A stretch of 12,586 nucleotides of DNA from Actinomycetes bacterium (lineage in GTDB: Bacteria; Actinomycetota; Coriobacteriia; Anaerosomatales; JAJZPX01): NCBI GenBank assembly GCA_021811025.1, contig JAJZPX010000028.1, positions 1 to 12,586 of the forward strand, given 5' to 3'. The notes below the pieces were generated by a model. The model was given only the letters and a program-made list of their open reading frames with translations. It was not told the DNA's origin and made no database searches. The stretch's first letter is position 1; every line of letters begins with the position of its first letter. A program made the position numbers and the translations under genes. Of this stretch, positions 1 to 4,907 are shown one piece after another.

Positions 1-1124
1 TAGGAGCCGCGCGGGACATTGAGCTGACCGCGCGAGACGGACGTCGAGACGACGCGCGGCGGGTCCGCATCGGCCGAGAGCCGCGCGAGCGGCGCCGCGG
101 TGAACGAGCCCGGGACCAGCCGCGAGAGCGCGCTCCCCAGCAGCTCGCCGGCGCCGAACGTCGCGCGCAGCTGCCAGGCCCTGCCCGTCTTCGCGAGCCA
201 CCCGACCTCGCGGCCCGACGCCGTCACCGCCGCGACGTCCTCGGTGCCGTAGTCGTCGAACCTCGCGGTGCGCCCGCTCGCGATGTCGTACGAGTCGACG
301 TGCAGGCGCTTGCCCCGCACGTTGTCGATCCAGTACACGACGCCGTTCCCCACGGCCGGGAAGGACTGCTCGCCCGAGCCTGCGGCGCACGTGAAGTAGC
401 GGCCCGCGACGGTATCGAACGCGCGGACGTCCAGGTCGGTCCCGTCATCCTGCGCCCATGCGACGTACCGTCCGTCGGTCGCCGGGAGGATCTCGGCGAA
501 GGAGCTGGTTGCGACGTCGTACCTGGCACCGGTCGCGAGGTTGCGAGCCTTGACGTCCGGCGCACTCTTGGTGGTGTCCTCCCACACCATCAGGTCGCCC
601 GCGACCCGCGGCGAGCGCGCGTAGGAGGAGACGCTGAACGGCCGGGCGCCGGCGACGGAGAGGTCCAGGGCCCGCACGGAGCTCGAGTAGCCGCTGCCGC
701 GGTCCTCCCACACCAGCCACCTGCCGGACACCGAGGGCATCACCTGATCGCCGAGCGCGACCACCAGCGGCCGCTCGGTCCCCGCCGCGAGGTCGTAGCC
801 GTAGATGTCCGCGTCGCCGTTGCGGTAGTCGGTCCAGACCACGAGGTTACCGGAGATCGCGGGCTGGATGTGATCGGCCGAGCCGCCGGTGACGCGGCGC
901 GTGGCACGCGTGGGAGCGTCGTACAGGTAGACGTCGTAGTGGGACGAGCGGCGGTCGGCCCAGACGAGCCGGCCTCCGGAGACGGCGGGGCTCTCGGGCC
1001 GCACGCCAGGCACGGACACGGGCCCCGCCAGGGCGGCCGCGACACCGGACGCTCCGAGGGACGCAACGATCGCGCAGGCGGCGACGGCTGCGACGAGGCC
1101 TCCCCAGCGCCGACGCATTCTCAT
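1..1124 (-). CDS. Secreted seven-bladed TolB-like beta-propeller protein with Ig-like domain beginning (3' end outside window)
   Basis: Reading the minus strand from the ATG at 1124 gives 374 uninterrupted residues to the window edge. The last two bases read TA, so the next codon is either Tyr or a stop. Residues 1-33 form a signal peptide: an Arg-rich start, then an Ala/Val/Leu core. Residues 45-325 hold seven repeats of the pattern hydrophobic-V-x-W-x-D with a following D-(V/I)-x-x-Y/A-D strand. The blade Trp residues fall at 55, 97, 139, 181, 223, 265 and 309. This is typical of exported TolB/WD40-like propellers. From about residue 354, DPPRVVSTSVS resembles the start of bacterial Ig-like (Big_5/SbsA type) domains, so a longer surface protein is likely. 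GGGAGG lies 10 bases before this ATG; a second ATG at 1118 has GGAG 6 bases upstream and is an equally good start. It has its own leader and is probably a separate unit from the cytochrome gene. No enzymatic residues are seen; the ligand is unknown. Confidence 0.85.
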   Translation of the reverse strand, partial: MRMRRRWGGLVAAVAACAIVASLGASGVAAALAGPVSVPGVRPESPAVSGGRLVWADRRSSHYDVYLYDAPTRATRRVTGGSADHIQPAISGNLVVWTDYRNGDADIYGYDLAAGTERPLVVALGDQVMPSVSGRWLVWEDRGSGYSSSVRALDLSVAGARPFSVSSYARSPRVAGDLMVWEDTTKSAPDVKARNLATGARYDVATSSFAEILPATDGRYVAWAQDDGTDLDVRAFDTVAGRYFTCAAGSGEQSFPAVGNGVVYWIDNVRGKRLHVDSYDIASGRTARFDDYGTEDVAAVTASGREVGWLAKTGRAWQLRATFGAGELLGSALSRLVPGSFTAAPLARLSADADPPRVVSTSVSRGQLNVPRGS

Positions 1125-1306
1125 CTCCGAACGACCTCCCCCGTCCGCTCGCGCGGGGACGCGCGACACGCCTATTCAACCTCGTTATCGGCCCCGGAGC
1201 CACCCTCTGCTGTGACGTTCGTCACGGCACGGGCATCGGCGAGCGAACGCGCGGATGGCGCCCGAGGCGGTGCGGGAAGAGGGGATGCCGGGGGACGAGG
1301 CCGCGG
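1125..1306. other. Intergenic region between cytochrome and propeller genes
   Basis: These 182 bases are the only sizeable gap. They hold a 16-base dyad (1211-1226) and, nearer the propeller gene, a 6-base inverted repeat TCGCGC/GCGCGA (1149-1154 and 1161-1166, loop 6), which would fold in the leader RNA just upstream of the GGGAGG ribosome site. A weak minus-strand -10-like TTGAAT lies at 1179-1174, with no convincing -35 box. I see no GC stem with a T-run, so no clear intrinsic terminator for the cytochrome gene, and no small gene. Confidence 0.5.
1211..1226. promoter_or_regulatory. Candidate operator, TGTGA-N6-TCACG dyad (CRP/FNR-type or Rex-type)
   Basis: The sequence reads TGTGACGTTCGTCACG, and its core GTGACG-TT-CGTCAC is a perfect inverted repeat. 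The CRP/FNR family consensus TGTGA-N6-TCACA and the actinobacterial Rex operator TGTGAA-N4-TTCACA are both 16 bases with the same outer half-sites, so either regulator could fit. Rex usually prefers A/T at the inner flanks (position 6 A, position 11 T), and this site has C and G there, which argues somewhat for a CRP/FNR-type protein. It lies 87 bases upstream of the propeller start. There is no T-run, so it is not a terminator. Function is inferred from sequence only. Confidence 0.35.
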
Positions 1307-2332
1307 CTACGGGAGCCGGCTCGGCGAGTGGCAGTTGGTGCAGAGGTCGTCGCCGGTCTCGACCAGCATCTTCGAGTTCACGGTCTCGTGCGGGAACGCC
1401 TGGAAGCGCGGGTTGTCGGACGCCGACGCCCCATCGGGCTGCGTGACCGAGAAGTCGGTGGCGGCGCCGACCTGCCCGACGTTGCGCGAGTCCTCGTGGC
1501 ACTGCTGGCAGATCGGTGCGTGCCCTTGCTGCTCCGGCGTCCTCGGGTCGGGCATGAGGTAGCCGAGGTTGCTTCGGCCGAGCGGGGCGAGGACGGTGCT
1601 CGCGCTCGTGGTCGACGCCAGGCTCGGTACGTTTCCGTACGTGTACTCGCCGGCCGTCGCGCTCGTCTCCGCCGGATGGTTGTGCGCCCCGCCGGCGCTG
1701 TTGACGGCACCCGTGTGGCAAGCCACGCACCAGTCGGAGCCGTACCGCGAGGTGCTGTACGCCGCGCCGGTCGGCACGCGGCGCAGCAGCCGGTCCGAGA
1801 GCTGCGTGGTGGTGGCGTCCGCGGTGCGAAGCCTGTCACCGAGGAACGGCGCCACCGTGTCCGCGTCGTGAGGGCTGTGGCAGTCGTCGCACGAGAGCTT
1901 GCCGTTCTGCCCCCCGAACGTCCGGGTCGCAGGGCCTCCCGTGACCGGGTCGCCCGCGGGGACGACGTTCGTCGTGTCGACCGCGTGCCCGCCTTGCGGC
2001 TGCGGCAGCCCGCGCGCCACGATCACGCCGTACACCCCAGACCCCCCGGTGCCGTCGTGACACGTGAAGCACGTGTCGGAGACCGTCGGCTTTGCGAGGA
2101 GGAGGACCGACCCGGCGGGGGCGTCGTGCACGCTGTGGCACGTCTGGCACTTGCTCGTGCCGTCCGTGTAGCCGCCGTGAGGTCCCTTTCGATAGTCGCC
2201 GCCGTGGCACGAGTCGCACGCCGTCTTCGACGGGTCGACGGATCCTCCCTCGTTGTACCCGAACGCGGGAGCGGCTCCGAGCAGTATCCCCAGGAGCAGG
2301 GCGGCTATGAAGATGATCGTGCGGGATCTCAT
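1307..2332 (-). CDS. Secreted seven-heme c-type cytochrome (doubled CxxCH family)
   Basis: From the ATG at 2332 the product is 341 residues with a signal peptide (residues 1-25: Arg at 2 and 4, a long Ile/Leu/Ala core, then APAFG). Seven CxxCH heme-attachment motifs begin at residues 39, 62, 88, 148, 202, 275 and 331. The 62-92 segment has the form CxxCHsxHD...LL..P..DTCFTCH, typical of doubled-CxxCH cytochromes (PF09699). Motifs at 148/202 and 275/331 form two further pairs with long intervening loops. Heme attachment must occur outside the membrane, so the role is extracytoplasmic electron transfer; donor and acceptor are unknown. An in-frame ATG at 2404, one base after the NHL stop, would add 24 polar residues before the signal peptide. 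I prefer 2332 because the signal peptide then starts the protein, with AAGG about 9 bases upstream. It is the last gene of the Rex-TPR-NHL-cytochrome run. No peptidoglycan or sortase anchor is visible. Confidence 0.92.
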   Translation of the reverse strand: MRSRTIIFIAALLLGILLGAAPAFGYNEGGSVDPSKTACDSCHGGDYRKGPHGGYTDGTSKCQTCHSVHDAPAGSVLLLAKPTVSDTCFTCHDGTGGSGVYGVIVARGLPQPQGGHAVDTTNVVPAGDPVTGGPATRTFGGQNGKLSCDDCHSPHDADTVAPFLGDRLRTADATTTQLSDRLLRRVPTGAAYSTSRYGSDWCVACHTGAVNSAGGAHNHPAETSATAGEYTYGNVPSLASTTSASTVLAPLGRSNLGYLMPDPRTPEQQGHAPICQQCHEDSRNVGQVGAATDFSVTQPDGASASDNPRFQAFPHETVNSKMLVETGDDLCTNCHSPSRLP

Positions 2333-2405
2333 TCGGCGGACCTTGCCTTGCGGGCTGTCAATCCCGTGACTCGGCCGAAGGCTGCCCTCCCTCGACCGTG
2401 TCATT

Positions 2406-3560
2406 CTAGCGCTTCACGAGCCGCAGCGCCTGAACGCGGTTGTTCTCCTTGTCAGCAACTGCAAGCGTGCTGCCAAGCACGGAGACGGAGTTCGGGAAGT
2501 TGAATTCGCCGGGGGCCACCCCGCGTGTCCCGTACGACTCGACCACCCTTCCTTCGGGCGAGAGCCGGACGAGGTCGAACGCGAACACGTCGACGACGAT
2601 CACGTCGCCGCTCGGCATCATCGACATGCCGCGGGGCAGCTCGAAAGCCGAGGGCGACGTGTCGTTCATGCTCGACGGGATGCGCCCGGCGTTCCACTTC
2701 GGCTTGCCGTCCTGCGAGAACGCGGTGACGCGCGCGTGGTTCGAGTCGCTCACGTACACCGTGCCGTCCGCTCCGACGGCGATGCCGTTCGGGTGGTCGA
2801 GGTCCCCGGTGCCGCGTCCCGGCTTGCCGAACTGGGCGAGCAGCTTGCCGTCCGTCGAGAACACGAACACCTGGTACGTGTCCGTCGCGTAGACCTTGCC
2901 GCCCCTGACCGCGAGCGCCGTGACGGCGATCCCTCGGCCGTCCTGGCCCGAGCTGCCCTTCCCCACCGGCTGAGTGGGGTCGGGGAAGCGGCGCAGCCAC
3001 TTGCCGTCGGCGTCGAAGACCTCGATGCAGTCGTTCCGGAAGTCCGCCACGTAGACCAGGCCGTCCTCGTCCGTTGCGATCGCGGCGGGGAAGTTCAGGC
3101 GCCCGGGCTTCCAGCTGTACGTGCCGCCCGGCGCGGGCTTCGCGACCCCGAACCCGCCCCACTCCTTGAGGAAACCGCCGTGCGAGTCGAACATGCAGAC
3201 GCGGTTGTTGCCGGTGTCGGCGACGTATATGCGGCCGTCAGGGCCATAGGCCACACCGAGCGGCCGGTTGAACGTGGGATGCGCGCCCCTGCCGGGGCCC
3301 TCGATCGTGAACAGAGGCTGGATGCCTTCCACGGCGCTGCCTCCGTGCTGGCCGAGGCCGCGCGGCTGCAGGAGGAGGAAGAGGTAGACGAGCAGGGCGA
3401 TGAGTGCGAGGAAGAGCACGATCGCGAGGCCTGTGAACGCCTGCCGCGGCGTGAGGTACAGCCCGCGTCGTCGCCCGGGAGCGGCCTCGAGCGGGGTCGC
3501 GTTCGGCTCCTCGATCGGGCCGCCGGAGGGCTGCGGCGCCTCTCGCATCTCGTCGATCAC
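2406..3560 (-). CDS. Membrane-anchored NHL-repeat six-bladed beta-propeller protein
   Basis: 384 residues with a GTG start at 3560 that overlaps the TPR gene's TGA stop (GTGA), indicating translational coupling. Residues 1-41 form a Pro/Glu-rich cytoplasmic tail, 42-64 one transmembrane helix, and the rest lies outside. From about residue 95 to 384 six NHL-type blades follow: repeated G(V/I)A...DG.(I/V)YV(A/S)D..N.R(V/I)..F elements around 98-130, 155-190, 208-245, 255-288, 306-345 and 352-384, with the linker pattern F..P near each blade start. NHL propellers usually bind proteins or other polymers; some are metal-containing lyases, but I see no case for that here. Its position between a TPR protein and a heptaheme cytochrome suggests a scaffold or partner for the cytochrome at the outer membrane face (inference). 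Cys122 and Cys178 are the only cysteines in the propeller. The next upstream ATG candidate (3548) lacks a ribosome site. Confidence 0.9.
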   Translation of the reverse strand: MIDEMREAPQPSGGPIEEPNATPLEAAPGRRRGLYLTPRQAFTGLAIVLFLALIALLVYLFLLLQPRGLGQHGGSAVEGIQPLFTIEGPGRGAHPTFNRPLGVAYGPDGRIYVADTGNNRVCMFDSHGGFLKEWGGFGVAKPAPGGTYSWKPGRLNFPAAIATDEDGLVYVADFRNDCIEVFDADGKWLRRFPDPTQPVGKGSSGQDGRGIAVTALAVRGGKVYATDTYQVFVFSTDGKLLAQFGKPGRGTGDLDHPNGIAVGADGTVYVSDSNHARVTAFSQDGKPKWNAGRIPSSMNDTSPSAFELPRGMSMMPSGDVIVVDVFAFDLVRLSPEGRVVESYGTRGVAPGEFNFPNSVSVLGSTLAVADKENNRVQALRLVKR

Positions 3561-4234
3561 GGCTTCACCCCCAGCCGCTCGAGACCGGCGCGGGCCTCGG
3601 GCATGTCCGGAACGTACTTGAGCGCCTCACGGTACCGGACGGTCGCCCAGTCCTTGTGATCCAAGTTCTCGTAAGCCAGGCCCATCAGGTACTGCAGGTC
3701 CGCCATGTCGGGGCGGGCGTCAGCCGCCGGCTTGACGGCGACCACGAGCGAGCGGTACTGATGCTTGCCCGCGTAGTACTCGCCCAGGGCCTTCGCGGCC
3801 AGCGCGTGCGTCGGCTCCGCCTTGAGAAGCTTCCACAGCACCTCCTCGGCCTGCTTCGAGTCCTTGAGCTGGAACAGCGCCATGCCCTTGTTGTAGAGCG
3901 CCGCCGCGTTGCCGGGGTCCTTCGCGAGAACCGCGTCGTATTCCGCGATCGCCTCGGCGTACTTGCCGGCCTGCTGCTTCGCAAACCCGAGGTCGAGGCG
4001 CGCCTGGGGGTCCGCGGGATGAGCGTCCACGTTCGCCTGGGCGTTGCGCAGCGCGATGTCGGCGGCGCTCTGGGGCCGCGTGTCGGTCAGCCGAGCGCGG
4101 ATGGCGTAGCCCGCCACTCCGACCACGGCGAGCAGCAGGAGCAGGACGAGCACGGCCAGCCACGCCGGGACGAGATCCTCGGGCGCCCGCGCTTCGGCCC
4201 GCTCTGTGTCCGTTCGGGCGTCGGCCTGCGTCAC
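3557..4234 (-). CDS. Membrane-anchored tetratricopeptide repeat (TPR) protein
   Basis: 225 residues starting at a GTG at 4234 that overlaps the Rex stop (GTGA). A strong AAGGAGG lies 5 bases upstream, which fixes the start. Residues 1-23 are charged, 24-46 form one transmembrane helix, and the remainder is predicted outside. Residues 58-220 carry about four TPR units: clear ones at 76-107 (LDLGFAKQQAGKYAEAIAEY) and 110-140, weaker ones at 143-175 and 178-210. TPR domains bind proteins. The same overall plan (one N-terminal helix then TPRs) is found in CcmI/NrfG-type apocytochrome chaperones, and the cytochrome gene two places downstream makes a heme-attachment or assembly role conceivable. 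That is inference; no CcmI-specific signature was seen. It shares topology with the adjoining NHL protein, so the two may sit together in the membrane. Confidence 0.9.
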   Translation of the reverse strand: MTQADARTDTERAEARAPEDLVPAWLAVLVLLLLLAVVGVAGYAIRARLTDTRPQSAADIALRNAQANVDAHPADPQARLDLGFAKQQAGKYAEAIAEYDAVLAKDPGNAAALYNKGMALFQLKDSKQAEEVLWKLLKAEPTHALAAKALGEYYAGKHQYRSLVVAVKPAADARPDMADLQYLMGLAYENLDHKDWATVRYREALKYVPDMPEARAGLERLGVKP

Positions 4235-4869
4235 TCGACCCTCCTTCGCTCGGCGAGATGGAACGAGAGTATCTGAAGCTCGGTGGAGAGGTCGACCTGG
4301 CGGACCGCGACCTCCGGAGGGATCTCGAGGCGCACCGGCGCGAAGTTGAGGATCGCCGTCACCCCGGCCGCCGCGACGCGTTCGGCCATCGTCTGGGCGA
4401 CCTCGACCGGCGTCGTGAGTATGGCGATGTCGACCAGCAACTCACGCAGCACGCTCTCGAGGTCCGCGACGTCGCGGATCTCGATCCCAAGCGGCAGCGT
4501 GCCGATCTTGGCGGGGTCCGAGTCGAAGATCGCCACCACGGCGCAGCCGTGCTCGCCGAACCCGGGGTAGCCGAGCAGAGCGCTCCCGAGCCGGCCGAAG
4601 CCGACGATCGCGGCGCGGCGGTCGCGCGTGAGGCCCAGCAAGCGGGAGATGTGCGCGATCAGCGCATCGACGTCGTAGCCGATGCCGCGCGTGCCCAGCT
4701 CGCCCAGGTAGCTGAGGTCCTTGCGCACCTGCGGCGCGTTCGTCCCCGCCATCTCCGCGATGCCGACGGAGTTGATCACCGGCATGCGCATCGACTGCGC
4801 CCTGATCAGGCACCTGAGGTATATCGGGAGCCTGTTTATCGTGGTCTGCGGAACGCTCTGCTGATCCAT
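4231..4869 (-). CDS. rex: Redox-sensing transcriptional repressor Rex
   Basis: 212 residues, the usual length for Rex (about 205-230). The N-terminal winged-helix domain (about 1-80) has INRLPIYLR at 11-19 and the family hallmark QVRKDLSYLGELGTRGIGYDV at about 47-67. The C-terminal Rossmann domain begins with AIVGFGRLGSALLGYPGF (87-104), containing the GxGxxG NAD(H)-binding loop, and ends with the swapped-helix region LSTELQILSFHL. Rex homodimers bind 16-18 base operators and release them when NADH rises, so they control fermentation and respiration genes. The ATG at 4869 is 38 bases after the polymerase stop and has only a weak ribosome site, with a small hairpin just upstream. Rex is followed by TPR, NHL and cytochrome genes in tight succession, so these are candidate targets. 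No Rex operator is seen directly upstream of rex. Confidence 0.97.
   Translation of the reverse strand: MDQQSVPQTTINRLPIYLRCLIRAQSMRMPVINSVGIAEMAGTNAPQVRKDLSYLGELGTRGIGYDVDALIAHISRLLGLTRDRRAAIVGFGRLGSALLGYPGFGEHGCAVVAIFDSDPAKIGTLPLGIEIRDVADLESVLRELLVDIAILTTPVEVAQTMAERVAAAGVTAILNFAPVRLEIPPEVAVRQVDLSTELQILSFHLAERRRVE
4240..4246 (-). promoter_or_regulatory. Strong ribosome binding site of the TPR gene
   Basis: AAGGAGG on the minus strand, with 5 bases before the GTG at 4234. It lies inside the last Rex codons and is the best Shine-Dalgarno match in the window. It settles the non-ATG start of the TPR gene and suggests that the TPR protein is made in larger amounts than Rex from the same transcript. 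Confidence 0.75.
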
Positions 4870-4878
4870 GTCGCTTCA

Positions 4879-4892
4879 GCGGCCAGTGCCGC
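4879..4892 (-). promoter_or_regulatory. Small GC hairpin in the rex leader
   Basis: GCGGC-ACTG-GCCGC on the minus strand forms a 5-base GC stem with a 4-base loop, ending 9 bases before the rex ATG, within the 38-base gap after the polymerase gene. No T-run follows, so it is not an intrinsic terminator. It sits where a ribosome site should be; the only GGAG nearby is on the far side of the hairpin. It may hold down rex translation or bring that GGAG closer. It could also be chance in GC-rich DNA. Confidence 0.25.
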
Positions 4893-4907
4893 GATCTCCG
4901 TCTTCGA

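Noticed and set aside
847..1203. Minus-strand 118-residue frame spanning the propeller start and intergenic region
   Set aside because: It is in a different frame from the propeller gene, is Arg-rich without motifs, and overlaps a well-supported signal peptide and propeller.
2059..2077. Perfect inverted repeat GACACGTG-AAG-CACGTGTC
   Set aside because: It is inside the cytochrome gene and results from the codons for DTCFTCH, a heme motif; no regulatory meaning is needed.
2356..2361. Minus-strand TTGACA (-35 consensus) upstream of the cytochrome start
   Set aside because: At 16-19 bases downstream there is only GC-rich sequence with no -10 box, and that point coincides with the cytochrome start region.
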